64,000 bases of DNA from Oscillospiraceae bacterium. Lineage in GTDB: Bacteria > Bacillota > Clostridia > Saccharofermentanales > Saccharofermentanaceae. Location of the stretch: assembly GCA_902775565.1 (NCBI GenBank), contig CACYMP010000009.1, positions 43,121 to 107,120 on the forward strand, written 5' to 3'. Under the pieces are notes generated by a model, which searched no databases, was not told the origin of the DNA, and saw only the letters and a list, made by a program, of their open reading frames with translations. Both the position numbers and the translations under genes were made by a program. Below, in pieces: positions 33,976 to 42,287 of this stretch. Within the stretch, counting starts at the first letter, position 1, and every line of letters begins with the position of its first letter.

Positions 33976-34989
33976 ATGAACAAAAAGATCGTAGTAGTAT
34001 TAGCAACAAGCGCAATGATCGTATCAACGCTCGGTGCTTCCGTAGCATGCGCAAATAAGAGCATGGACGTAACAAATCTGATCCCTGCAGTTACAGTACA
34101 GGTTCCCGAAATCAAGCCTGTTTCTATGATCAACGAGGGTCCGATCGAGGTCACTCCGGTTCTTTTCCAGAACCCCGCAGTTAACTTCGCAGGCAACTAT
34201 TTCAACAACAGAACAACACTCTTCGTAGAGGCTGACGGCACCGATAACGCAAAGCTCACAATTGTCCTCGCTGAAGATGCAAAGTCTCGGACAGTACTGA
34301 ACATTGATGCAAAGTTTAACGGTGATACAAACTCCATCGAATATACAAACGGCACCAAGAAGACGATCGCACTCGATAAGGACCGCAACGCCGTTTCCGA
34401 AAAGGAGATCTACAATAACGGCACGGGCAAGTTCGTTTTCGGCGAGAAAGAAGCTGTCTGGAACGACACGACAGAGAAGATCTCAGACATGGTCTTCAAG
34501 TTCGGTACACCCGCAGATATGACAACAGATATACAGAACGGCACTCAGAAGACAACGAAGAAGACCGCCAAGAAGACGGCAAAGAAGGCTAAGAAATCCA
34601 AGAAGTCCAAGAAGAACAACAAGAAGAATACTTCTGAAGCTAAGTTCACTTACGGAAAGAGCACATACACCGCCAAGAACGTTACCATCAAGGTCACCAT
34701 CAGCAAGGATAATTCCGTACAAGTTTTGGTAGTACGTGATCTTCCTGATCAGGATGGTGTATACGGTATCACAAATGAGTGGGCCTTCTCAGGCAGGATC
34801 GATCCCAAGACAGGTATTCTCAGCTATGACAACTGCCAGAAAATGTATATGGTAAGGACTGTACATGTCAGACAGGCAAGATGTGATTATATCTGCGGTA
34901 AGGGCGAACTCAGATTCGATGGAAACAGAGTTTTCTGGAATGACTATAAAGAGCATCACGCTGACGGATTATACTTCAGCAAAGTCTGA
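33976..34989 (+). CDS. Secreted protein with Lys-rich linker, paralogue of the 31753-32334 product
   Basis: The 337-residue protein starts at ATG 33976 with AAAGGAC upstream. It has a signal peptide (ends near SVACAN) and a domain of about 150 residues that matches the protein at 31753 (NFAGNYFNNRTTLFVEADG, SEKEIYNNGTGKFVFG). It then has a strongly basic linker of KKTAKKTAKKAKKSKKSKK type and an extra C-terminal domain of about 120 residues (WAFSGRIDPKTGILSYDNC). The basic linker could bind wall polymers or DNA. A terminator follows. Confidence 0.82.
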   Translation: MNKKIVVVLATSAMIVSTLGASVACANKSMDVTNLIPAVTVQVPEIKPVSMINEGPIEVTPVLFQNPAVNFAGNYFNNRTTLFVEADGTDNAKLTIVLAEDAKSRTVLNIDAKFNGDTNSIEYTNGTKKTIALDKDRNAVSEKEIYNNGTGKFVFGEKEAVWNDTTEKISDMVFKFGTPADMTTDIQNGTQKTTKKTAKKTAKKAKKSKKSKKNNKKNTSEAKFTYGKSTYTAKNVTIKVTISKDNSVQVLVVRDLPDQDGVYGITNEWAFSGRIDPKTGILSYDNCQKMYMVRTVHVRQARCDYICGKGELRFDGNRVFWNDYKEHHADGLYFSKV

Positions 34990-35019
34990 CCTTCGTATTC
35001 AGTCCATAAAAAATAACAG

Positions 35020-35051
35020 GAGCTGTCTCAATATCTGAGGCAGCTCTTTTT
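35020..35051 (+). terminator. Intrinsic terminator
   Basis: GAGCTGTCTCA (35020-35030) pairs with TGAGGCAGCTC (35036-35046) around a 5-nt loop, and TTTTT follows. Confidence 0.87.
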
Positions 35052-35102
35052 CTTGTTATCGGAATATCTTTTTAATCCGGAATTTTCGTTTTTCAGGTGA
35101 TC

Positions 35103-35756
35103 TTACGCGTAAAGCGCGTCCCACAATTCGTTCTCGAAAACCGCGCACCTTTCAAATATCCGGCACATTTCATCCGCCGTCTTTTCGTCCGCGCCTTCAC
35201 TCAGCTCATCAAGAAGATCTATCCAGAGCCGGTTGGTATCAAGATAGCTTTGGCATGAATAAGCCTCAAACCAGGAGCCGTAAGAAGACTTCCCAATCTC
35301 ATCAGGGAACCTCTTTAAGACCTTCTCCGCTATGTAAGCATATACCCATGAGCACTGCAGCAGACTTGTAATGCCTCCTGTCAGACCGTACCTGTCCGTA
35401 CATTCACGCATATACTCAACATACGCGTTGATAACGGGGAACTTAACGCTCTTTGCGATGTCGTCAGCGGTTATTCCGAGTTCTTTCATATTGGCCACAT
35501 GAACCCGCTCCGTCTCATCGACGGTCCCGTCGATGATCCTTTTCAGGAAAGCCTTTATCTTCACGTTTTCGGCGATCTCCCAAATGTCTTTCAGTATCGC
35601 GATGTAATCCTGAAGATAGAGATAATCCTGAAGCATATAGCGCTTGAAAAGGTCCGCATCCAGTGTGCCCTTTGCCATTTCAATGACAAAGGGCTTGTTT
35701 GCGGCCTCGTCCCATAACTCTTTTGTTTTCGCGAAAAAAAGTTCAGACAGTTTCAT
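35103..35756 (-). CDS. tenA: Thiaminase II / aminopyrimidine aminohydrolase TenA
   Basis: The 217-residue all-helical protein has the TenA pattern: LQDYLYLQDYIAIL, the active-site Cys in LLQCSWVYAYI (about residue 134), the Tyr-rich helix YGSWFEAYSCQSY and the C-terminal Glu in FENELWDAL. TenA hydrolyses base-degraded thiamine pyrimidine to HMP for re-use. AAGGA precedes the ATG, and the gene follows the methyltransferase closely. It is the last gene of the riboswitch-controlled salvage operon. Confidence 0.95.
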   Translation of the reverse strand: MKLSELFFAKTKELWDEAANKPFVIEMAKGTLDADLFKRYMLQDYLYLQDYIAILKDIWEIAENVKIKAFLKRIIDGTVDETERVHVANMKELGITADDIAKSVKFPVINAYVEYMRECTDRYGLTGGITSLLQCSWVYAYIAEKVLKRFPDEIGKSSYGSWFEAYSCQSYLDTNRLWIDLLDELSEGADEKTADEMCRIFERCAVFENELWDALYA

Positions 35757-35765
35757 TTGTGTTCC

Positions 35766-36470
35766 TTATTTCTCAGCGATGATCGCGACATATCCGCCGC
35801 TCTTGTAGCCTTCTGCCACTTCTTCGGGCTCCTCATTAGTATAAAGCGGATTCTTGACTAATGTCTGATAGAAAGAGAACTTGGTAATGCCCAGGCTCTT
35901 CAAGACATTGATCTTCTCTTCTGTGGTGTGCCATACACCGGATGCAGCAAGCGCCAGAGGATAAGGGAGCTCGGGCATTGCGCCTTCAAGATATTCGTGA
36001 TCGTATGTGTTGAGGCTCTTGCCGAGCAGGTACATGAAGCCGAAAGCGCTCTCCTTCGGAACGTCCAGAAGGATGAGCCTTCCGCCGTCTTTAAGCGCCT
36101 TGAGGGACTTCTCGTAAACGGGGACAAGGTCTTCCATGTAGCTTGAGCTCCCGTTGAAATAGATAACATCGTATTCGTTATCGGGAAGATCGACGTCTTC
36201 GATCAGGCCGAACTTGATGACGTTAACTCCGCGCTTGACCGCGATGCTGCCCATGTCTTCAGAAGGCTCTATGCCTTCAATGTTCGAGCAGTCGATATAG
36301 CTCTCGAAAAGTCCGCTTCCGCATCCTACGGAAAGGAGCTTCTTTCCGGAGATGTCGCCTAACACCTTCTTGAAAAGCCTTAATTCACTGATGAAGAGGT
36401 TCTCATTCTTCATGAACCATTCATCGTACTTTGCTGCATAGCCGTCAAATTTCTGTTTTACTTCGCTCAT
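35766..36470 (-). CDS. Class I SAM-dependent methyltransferase
   Basis: The 234-residue protein shows SAM-binding motif I LLSVGCGSGLFESYI (about residue 42), an acidic motif II region IEGIEPSED and VIYFNGSSSYMED for post I. It fits small-molecule or ubiquinone-type (UbiE-like) methyltransferases. GGAG precedes the ATG; spacing to thiD and tenA is short, so it is in the thiamine operon. A methyltransferase is not part of known HMP or thiazole salvage. It could act on a modified thiamine breakdown product, or be a passenger gene. Confidence 0.88.
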   Translation of the reverse strand: MSEVKQKFDGYAAKYDEWFMKNENLFISELRLFKKVLGDISGKKLLSVGCGSGLFESYIDCSNIEGIEPSEDMGSIAVKRGVNVIKFGLIEDVDLPDNEYDVIYFNGSSSYMEDLVPVYEKSLKALKDGGRLILLDVPKESAFGFMYLLGKSLNTYDHEYLEGAMPELPYPLALAASGVWHTTEEKINVLKSLGITKFSFYQTLVKNPLYTNEEPEEVAEGYKSGGYVAIIAEK

Positions 36471-36496
36471 TATATTTCTCCAGTTTCAGTCGTTTT

Positions 36497-37279
36497 TCAA
36501 AGGATCTTATAGTTGTGGCACAGAGGTCCGCTGCCCTTGCCGAGGTCGAGCATAGCCGCGAGAGCGCCCGAGATGTAATCCTTGGCATTCTTGACCGCGC
36601 TGTCCATGTCCTCGCCCTTTGCAAGATTGGAAGCGATCGCGCTCGATAAAGTGCATCCTGTTCCGTGTGTGTTGGGATTGTCTATCCTCTTGCCCTTGAA
36701 CCAGACGTAGCTGCCATTGCGGTAGAGCAGGTCGTTTGCGTCGTTGATCTGATGTCCGCCTTTGCAGAGTACGCTGCATCCGAACTTCTCGCAGATTGCC
36801 TTTGCCGCAGCGATCATGTCATCCTCGTTTTTGATCGTCATGCCCGAGAGCACTTCCGCCTCGGGAATGTTGGGCGTGATGACATCTGCCAGAGGCAGGA
36901 GTTCAGACTTGAGCGTCTCGATCGCATCGTCGCTGATGAGCTTTGCGCCGCTCGTTGCGACCATGACCGGATCGACTACGATGTTCTTTGCGCCATACTC
37001 CTTGAGCTTTTGCGCAATGACCCTGATAAGTTCACTTGAAGCGACCATACCGGTCTTGACTGCGTCCGGACGGATATCCGTAAAGACCGCGTCCAGCTGC
37101 GAAGCCAGAAATTCCGGCGTCACTTCCATGATCCCTGTTACGCCGGTAGTGTTTTGGGCAGTAAGAGCGGTGATCGCTGACATGGCATAAACGCCGTTCA
37201 TCGTCATCGTCTTGATGTCTGCCTGTATACCGGCGCCTCCGCAGGAATCGCTTCCCGCGATAGTTAATGCTGTTTTCAT
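36497..37279 (-). CDS. thiD: HMP / HMP-phosphate kinase ThiD
   Basis: ThiD phosphorylates hydroxymethylpyrimidine twice, giving HMP-PP for ThiE. The start at ATG 37277-37279 gives 260 residues and matches the family start MKTALTIAGSDSCGGAGIQA; AGAAGG precedes it. VVDPVMVATSGAKL, the GGHQI segment and the closing NTHGTGCTLSSAIA anion hole with catalytic Cys are visible. It lies after two hairpins that separate it from the HAD gene, so its level could differ from that of the upstream genes. Confidence 0.96.
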   Translation of the reverse strand: MKTALTIAGSDSCGGAGIQADIKTMTMNGVYAMSAITALTAQNTTGVTGIMEVTPEFLASQLDAVFTDIRPDAVKTGMVASSELIRVIAQKLKEYGAKNIVVDPVMVATSGAKLISDDAIETLKSELLPLADVITPNIPEAEVLSGMTIKNEDDMIAAAKAICEKFGCSVLCKGGHQINDANDLLYRNGSYVWFKGKRIDNPNTHGTGCTLSSAIASNLAKGEDMDSAVKNAKDYISGALAAMLDLGKGSGPLCHNYKIL

Positions 37280-37325
37280 CTCATTTACCTTCTTTCGTAA
37301 ATTTGTTTTCGCATTACTTTTATAT

Positions 37326-37377
37326 AGCGGCATAAGGTGGTGCCCCCGGTATGCCGCTCTAACAGATCGCTCTGTTA
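37326..37377 (-). other. Two adjacent hairpins between HAD gene and thiD
   Basis: TAACAGA/TCTGTTA (37360-37366 and 37371-37377) covers the HAD stop codon. AGCGGCATA/TATGCCGCT (37326-37334 and 37350-37358) is a perfect 9-bp stem with a 15-nt loop. No T run follows on the minus strand, so a simple terminator is unlikely; RNA processing or stability is possible. Confidence 0.6.
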
Positions 37378-38037
37378 TAGACTGTAAAACTGTTCAAGAA
37401 GCGCGGGACATTCAGTCAGTTCCTTCACGTAATGATCGCCCGTGTTCCTTACTCCCTCCTGGTCGCTCTCGCCTTTTATGTCATAGACTCCGACCGTATT
37501 AAATCCCGCATTCTTAGCCGTTTTGAGCGCGTACAGCGAATCCTCGAGGACAAGAGTCTCTGAAGGCTTTGTTCCGAGATATGACGCGGCCATGTTGTAT
37601 ATCTCAGGCGAATGCTTGCTCGCTCCGACCTCGGAATTCGTGAATATCTTTTCGAAAAACTTCAGCATCCCGTTCCTTTCGAGAGCCTTCTCGATATGAA
37701 GCCTCGGGCTTGATGTGGCGGCTGTGATCTTTATCCCTTTCGCCTTAACAAACTCCAGAAGGTCCTTTGCGCCCGGCTTGGGAAGCACTTCATTGAAGTA
37801 GAAATCCTCGAGCATCTGAGACAGTCCCATGTGGACCTCTGCATCTGACTTTTGCAGGTCATAGTGCTCATTAAGATATGAAGCACCCTGCTCCATGCTC
37901 ATCGAAAAGAGTATCTCATTAAGGCCGTCTTCAGGCTTTACTCCGACGCTTTGAAGATACCTTGCCCCCAGGTCATCCCAGATGCCCAGCGAGTCAAGAA
38001 GCACTCCGTCTATGTCGAAAATGATGCCTTTAATCAT
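37375..38037 (-). CDS. HAD-superfamily phosphatase (beta-phosphoglucomutase-like)
   Basis: The 220-residue protein has HAD motif I GIIFDIDGVLLDS, motif II ITAATSSP, and motifs III/IV in GASKHSPEIYNMA and LVLEDSLYALKTAKNAG, with an alpha-helical cap after motif I. ATG overlaps the thiE stop (ATGA), so it is coupled to thiE. In this context dephosphorylation of thiamine phosphate or a pyrimidine intermediate is a good guess, but HAD proteins of this class also act on sugar phosphates. Confidence 0.9.
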   Translation of the reverse strand: MIKGIIFDIDGVLLDSLGIWDDLGARYLQSVGVKPEDGLNEILFSMSMEQGASYLNEHYDLQKSDAEVHMGLSQMLEDFYFNEVLPKPGAKDLLEFVKAKGIKITAATSSPRLHIEKALERNGMLKFFEKIFTNSEVGASKHSPEIYNMAASYLGTKPSETLVLEDSLYALKTAKNAGFNTVGVYDIKGESDQEGVRNTGDHYVKELTECPALLEQFYSL

Positions 38038-38678
38038 TTGGACTCTACCATCTTTATCGTAGCAGCCTTAAGGTCTTCGGTTGCCTTTTTAATATCTTTC
38101 TGAGCGTAGATCGCACTGATGACCGCGATGCCGCAGATGCCGCTTCCCGCGAGCTCTCCGACGTTCTGCTGAGAGATTCCTCCGATAGCGATAACCGGAA
38201 TGGATACCGCTTCGCATATTGCCTTCAATGTCTCGTGCGGAACGTCGATAGCATCGTCTTTTGAACCTGTCGGGAAAACAGCCCCGACACCCAGGTAATC
38301 AGCGCCTCTCTTTTCTGCGAGCACAGCTTCCTCAACCGTTCCCGCGGACACACCGATTATCTTGTCGGGACCGAGCTTCGCTCTGACATCGCCTGCTTCC
38401 ATGTCGCTCTGTCCGACGTGAACTCCGTCGGCATCCATAGCGAGCGCGATATCGACATTGTCGTTGATGACGAAAGGAACTTTATATTCCCTGCAGAGCT
38501 TCTGAAGCTCTTTTGCTTCCTCAAGGAAAGTACCTTCATCAAGAGTTTTTTCGCGGAGCTGTACAAAGGTAACTCCGCCGTCAAGGCTCTCTTTTACCAC
38601 TTCATAGAGCGTTCTGCCGTTCAGCCAATGGCGGTCTGTTACCGCATAGAGCAGAAGGTCTTTCTTATCTAACTTCAT
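38034..38678 (-). CDS. thiE: Thiamine-phosphate synthase ThiE
   Basis: ThiE joins HMP-PP and thiazole phosphate to thiamine phosphate. The start at ATG 38676-38678 gives 214 residues. It lies inside the last codons of thiM (14-nt overlap) with AGGGAG upstream, showing coupling. Family motifs LLYAVTDRHWL, VTFVQLREKTLDEG, VPFVINDNVDIALAMDADGVHVGQSD, GVGAVFPTGSKDDA and IPVIAIGGI are all present. Confidence 0.96.
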   Translation of the reverse strand: MKLDKKDLLLYAVTDRHWLNGRTLYEVVKESLDGGVTFVQLREKTLDEGTFLEEAKELQKLCREYKVPFVINDNVDIALAMDADGVHVGQSDMEAGDVRAKLGPDKIIGVSAGTVEEAVLAEKRGADYLGVGAVFPTGSKDDAIDVPHETLKAICEAVSIPVIAIGGISQQNVGELAGSGICGIAVISAIYAQKDIKKATEDLKAATIKMVESK

Positions 38679-39486
38679 ATTTTGCTCCCTTATCAAGAGT
38701 GTCCTTATCCATGTTGTAGATCGCGTCTATTATGCGGTTGCGGTATGTGGAGTTGCCGTCGCCTTTCTGCATATTTGACCAGCCGATCTCACCTGCAAGA
38801 CCCATCGTGCAGACAGCTGCAGCAGCTGCTTCCAGTTCATTGCCGGGATTTGCGACGATGAATGCGGTCATCATGCCGGAAAGCTGGCATCCCGTACCGG
38901 TGATCTTACCCATCTCTGCGCGGCCGTTTCTTATCACATAGCACTTATCGCTGTCGCTTACGAGATCGATCGCGCCTGTGATCGCAACGATAGAACCGGT
39001 GCTTTTCGCAAAGTTCTTTACGAAAGCTACTGCCTGATCAAGCGTATCCTCAGTAACCGCATCAGCGACATCAGCGTCAACGCCCTTGGTCGTGCCGCTG
39101 CCCAGTGCAAGTGTCTTGATCTCGGAGATGTTTCCTCTGATGACCGTGAACTTGATCTCTTCCATGAGCTTGACCGCCGTGTTGGTACGGAGTGCTGAAG
39201 CTCCTGCTCCTACGGGATCGAGAAGGACCTTGTGACCAAGTTCGTTCGCCTTTTTGCCTGCAAGGAACATGCCCTTTATGCTGCTCTGGTTAAGCGTTCC
39301 GATGTTGATATTGAGACCTCCGCAGATGGAAGTGATGTCCTCGACATCCTCGGGCTCGTCCGACATGATCGGGCTTCCGCCGCATGCGAGCAGGACGTTT
39401 GCAACGTCATTGACCGTTACATAATTTGTGATGTTGTGTACCAAAGGTGTTGTCTTGCGCACGTTTTCCAAACAAGAACCTAACAT
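38665..39486 (-). CDS. thiM: Hydroxyethylthiazole kinase ThiM
   Basis: ThiM phosphorylates hydroxyethylthiazole in thiazole salvage. The 273-residue protein has PLVHNITNYVTVNDVANVLLACGGSP at its start (family N-terminus), NIGTLNQ, the GASALRT segment and the anion hole KITGTGCQLSGM with the conserved Cys. It is the first gene after the TPP riboswitch; AGGAGG precedes the ATG. Confidence 0.97.
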   Translation of the reverse strand: MLGSCLENVRKTTPLVHNITNYVTVNDVANVLLACGGSPIMSDEPEDVEDITSICGGLNINIGTLNQSSIKGMFLAGKKANELGHKVLLDPVGAGASALRTNTAVKLMEEIKFTVIRGNISEIKTLALGSGTTKGVDADVADAVTEDTLDQAVAFVKNFAKSTGSIVAITGAIDLVSDSDKCYVIRNGRAEMGKITGTGCQLSGMMTAFIVANPGNELEAAAAAVCTMGLAGEIGWSNMQKGDGNSTYRNRIIDAIYNMDKDTLDKGAKYEVR

Positions 39487-39530
39487 TTATATATCCTCCT
39501 GAATTCTTTGTTTTTGTGGTGATTTGAAAA

Positions 39531-39564
39531 TAAAAAACAGACATACCGCACTCCGGTATATCTG
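39531..39564 (-). terminator. Riboswitch expression-platform terminator
   Basis: CAGACATACCG (39538-39548) pairs with CGGTATATCTG (39554-39564). On the minus strand it is followed by TTTTTTA and lies between the TPP aptamer and thiM, so it should end transcription when TPP is bound. Confidence 0.82.
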
Positions 39565-39589
39565 CTTAACTAATACTCTTTAACCATAG

Positions 39590-39678
39590 CAATTCCCTCC
39601 GTTGGCATTATCCAAATCAGGTTTAAGGGTCCAGGATCACATCTCTGTTCTCAGCCTGTAACACAAGCTCCCCGTTGT
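39590..39678 (-). promoter_or_regulatory. TPP riboswitch (thi box)
   Basis: On the minus strand the thi-box signatures occur in order: ACAACGGGGAGC, GGCTGAGAACAGAG, GGACCCTTAAACCTGATTTG and GGATAATGCCAACGGAGGGA. It lies about 105 bases before thiM. High thiamine pyrophosphate should favour the following terminator and switch the salvage operon off. Confidence 0.96.
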
Positions 39679-39719
39679 GCGCATGCTTTTCAAGATCAAA
39701 GCATACTTAAAACATGGAC

Positions 39720-39748
39720 ATTATATGTCTGTAATCTCAAAATATCAA
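39720..39748 (-). promoter_or_regulatory. Sigma-A promoter of the thiamine operon
   Basis: TTGATA (39743-39748) and TATAAT (39720-39725) lie on the minus strand with exactly 17 bp between them, about 40 bases ahead of the riboswitch. Confidence 0.82.
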
Positions 39749-39763
39749 CTTGCTGAACGTTCT

Positions 39764-40255
39764 TTATTTTCCGAGCTTTGCGAAACCAACAATGACCAAG
39801 TAGAAGATTACCAGCGCAACTATAATGAAGATCAGTGTCTTCAGAAAATGCGACTTGGTCATGCTGTCGACGGTGTAAAGCGTGCAGTTATCGTTCGGAT
39901 CAGCGGGATCGTAGCAGATCATCTGCTTGTCTTTCTTCCAGAAGGCACCGTTCCCCTCTCCTTCTCCGGTATAGACCTGTCCGTTAACTTCAAACTGATA
40001 AGATATGTAAGTCTTGTATTCATAGGAGTCGTTGGTCTCGGAATCGGTACTCCGGTAGCGCAGCTCCCTGACCTTGCGGTAATCGGTCACGGTGGCCATG
40101 GCTCTTCCCGTTAAGTTCTTAAATGCAGCTCTGGCTTTGATCCTTTTGGGGATGCTCAGCAATTCGGTAAGCACCATCAACGCGATAAAAGCTACTATGA
40201 TGATCACATAAGGATTGGCGTTCTGGATATTAAAAGGAAGTTCTGCTGCAAACAT
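39764..40255 (-). CDS. DUF3592-type membrane protein
   Basis: The 163-residue protein starts at ATG 40253-40255 with GAGGGTG upstream. It has a helix near residues 15-34, an exported beta domain (MATVTDYRKV, then YEYKTYISYQFEVNGQVYTG and MICYDPADPNDN, the DUF3592 pattern) and a second helix at 140-160. The function of the family is unknown. Its 3' end lies just beside the thiamine promoter. Confidence 0.8.
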   Translation of the reverse strand: MFAAELPFNIQNANPYVIIIVAFIALMVLTELLSIPKRIKARAAFKNLTGRAMATVTDYRKVRELRYRSTDSETNDSYEYKTYISYQFEVNGQVYTGEGEGNGAFWKKDKQMICYDPADPNDNCTLYTVDSMTKSHFLKTLIFIIVALVIFYLVIVGFAKLGK

Positions 40256-40321
40256 ATTCTCACCCTCAATTGCATGTAAACCCGAATTCCTGTTTCCAAC
40301 AGCCACATTATATCAAGTTTT

Positions 40322-40741
40322 TCAAGGGAGTTCAGATACATCCATAACTTTGATATTGTTTTCCATGAGGAGCTTTGCAAAAACGCCCTGTCCCGGTATC
40401 AAAGTTCCCGAAAACGTCCCGTCGTACACATTTTTCGCTCCGCAAGAAGGGCTCCTGGACTGCAATATCACCAGTTCCGCGCCCGCTTCCATAACCTGCT
40501 TTAACGCAAGCTCCGCGCCTCTTCTGAACTCAAGATCAACGGAAGTTCCGTCCTTATGCCTTACGACCCCGTTTACTATCTCTGACGATTCCCTGGGAGT
40601 GGGAAGCCCGCCCAGCACCTCAGGGCAGACAGCGATCACCTCATGGCCTTTGACAAACTCCATGACCTTTTCGCTGAGATTATTCCCGCCGTTGTATTTG
40701 CAGTTACTGCCAAGCAGGCAGGCGCTTACCGCTATCTTCAT
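40322..40741 (-). CDS. DUF523 domain protein
   Basis: The 139-residue protein matches DUF523: VSACLLGSNCKYNGG at the start, VCPEVLGGLPTPRE (about 39) and QSRSPSCGAKNVYDG with conserved cysteines. The function is unsettled in the family; conserved Cys suggest metal or redox chemistry. It is a small cytoplasmic protein between a membrane gene and the MATE exporter. Confidence 0.92.
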   Translation of the reverse strand: MKIAVSACLLGSNCKYNGGNNLSEKVMEFVKGHEVIAVCPEVLGGLPTPRESSEIVNGVVRHKDGTSVDLEFRRGAELALKQVMEAGAELVILQSRSPSCGAKNVYDGTFSGTLIPGQGVFAKLLMENNIKVMDVSELP

Positions 40742-40784
40742 TTCCGCCCCCGTAAAAACTTATACGGCAATTATACCACCGGGG

Positions 40785-42155
40785 TCAGCCGGCTCTGGAT
40801 CTCAGCCTTTTCGCGGGACGCTTTATCAGGAGCAAGATGAAGATGGCTATCGCATTAACACCAAGGCTTATCGGATAGACGGCCATGATGCACGTGAACG
40901 TCCGGAAATGCTCGAAAATGGCATATATCCAGAAGATCCTTATTCCGCAGATGCAGCACATAGTGACAAGCGCAGGCGACAGTGATATTCCGAATCCTCT
41001 CATATAGCCGCTCATGACATCATAGAACAGCGAGAAAAGATGTGCCGTCGTTATAAACAGTACGCGGACATATCCTATCTCGACGATCTCAGGTTCAGGT
41101 GAAAATATGGCGATCATGCTCTTACCGCACAAAAGCAGCACAGTGACCATAAGTCCTTCGATCACGATGCCTTCCAAAAGGCAGAGCTTCAATGACTTTT
41201 TGCATCTGTCCAGCTTCCACGCGCCGTAGTTCTGACCCGTGAAAGTAGTGCATGCCTGTCCGAAACTGTTGAGCACATAATATGAGAATATCTCGATGTT
41301 GAACGCCGCGGAGGAAGCAGCCGCAACTGCGGTCCCCAGGCTGTTGATCGCGGACTGGATGATTATATTGGCAGATGAGAACACACATGCCTGAAGGCTT
41401 GCGGGAATGCCGATCTTCATTATGCGCTTTAATACGGGCTTATCGATCTTAAGGCGCTTTGCCTCGAACCTGGCGGCCGTCTTTGTCTTCTTGAGGCAGA
41501 TCAGCAGTATCACGCTGCTTATCAGGTTGGATATGACCGTTGCAATGGCTACGCCGTCGACAGTGCGGTGAAGAACGAGAACAAAGAACAGATTCAAGCC
41601 GACATTGATGACTCCCGAGATTACCAGCGCTATAAACGGAAGCTTTGTATTGCCGATTCCTCTGAATATCGCCGCTTCGAAATTATAAAGAAGTATTACC
41701 GGCAGTCCGCCGACATAGATGCGGAAATAGATGATCGCCATATTGACCGCTTCATCCGCGATCTTCTGGGACCTTAGGAGCGGTTCTGCTATGAGCTGAC
41801 CGAGCACGGCGGTGATGACGCCGCAGATGAGCGCGACAATGATCGAGGTGTGTACGGCCTTTTGAATAGTCTCATCGTCTTTCCTTCCGACGGCATTTGC
41901 GATGATGACGTTCGTGCCGAGGGATATCCCCAGAAAGCCGTTGATTATGAAGCTCATTATAGGGGTGTTGGCGCCGACTGCGGCCATGCAGGCTTTTCCC
42001 AGGCCTTCCGTGAAATTTCCGACAACAGCCAGGTCTGCCGCACTGAACATCTGCTGAAGTATTCCGGTCAGAGCCAGCGGAAAAGCAAACCCGAGGATTT
42101 TATTCCACAGGCTTCCTTCAGTCATCGAGTTTTTGTTCAGTGCTTTAGTACTCAT
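40785..42155 (-). CDS. MATE family efflux protein
   Basis: The start ATG 42153-42155 gives 456 residues, a normal MATE length; a longer open frame runs on upstream but overlaps the divergent gene and looks non-coding. Twelve helices are visible in two halves, opening FAFPLALTGILQQMFSAADLAVVG and with the second half near IPASLQACVFSSANIIIQSA. MATE proteins export drugs or metabolites using Na+ or H+ gradients. The ribosome site is weak (AAAAG). It is divergent from the 209-residue protein gene. Confidence 0.93.
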   Translation of the reverse strand: MSTKALNKNSMTEGSLWNKILGFAFPLALTGILQQMFSAADLAVVGNFTEGLGKACMAAVGANTPIMSFIINGFLGISLGTNVIIANAVGRKDDETIQKAVHTSIIVALICGVITAVLGQLIAEPLLRSQKIADEAVNMAIIYFRIYVGGLPVILLYNFEAAIFRGIGNTKLPFIALVISGVINVGLNLFFVLVLHRTVDGVAIATVISNLISSVILLICLKKTKTAARFEAKRLKIDKPVLKRIMKIGIPASLQACVFSSANIIIQSAINSLGTAVAAASSAAFNIEIFSYYVLNSFGQACTTFTGQNYGAWKLDRCKKSLKLCLLEGIVIEGLMVTVLLLCGKSMIAIFSPEPEIVEIGYVRVLFITTAHLFSLFYDVMSGYMRGFGISLSPALVTMCCICGIRIFWIYAIFEHFRTFTCIMAVYPISLGVNAIAIFILLLIKRPAKRLRSRAG

Positions 42156-42287
42156 ATTACTTTTAAAAGATTGCCGATAGGTTATATCACATTTTGCCCA
42201 TGTATAGTATTTGATTTTTGTTATCTTGATAACGTTCAGAGGAAAATGTAGACTTTCGGGTGTTATTTTATTTTTCGGAGACAGAAC

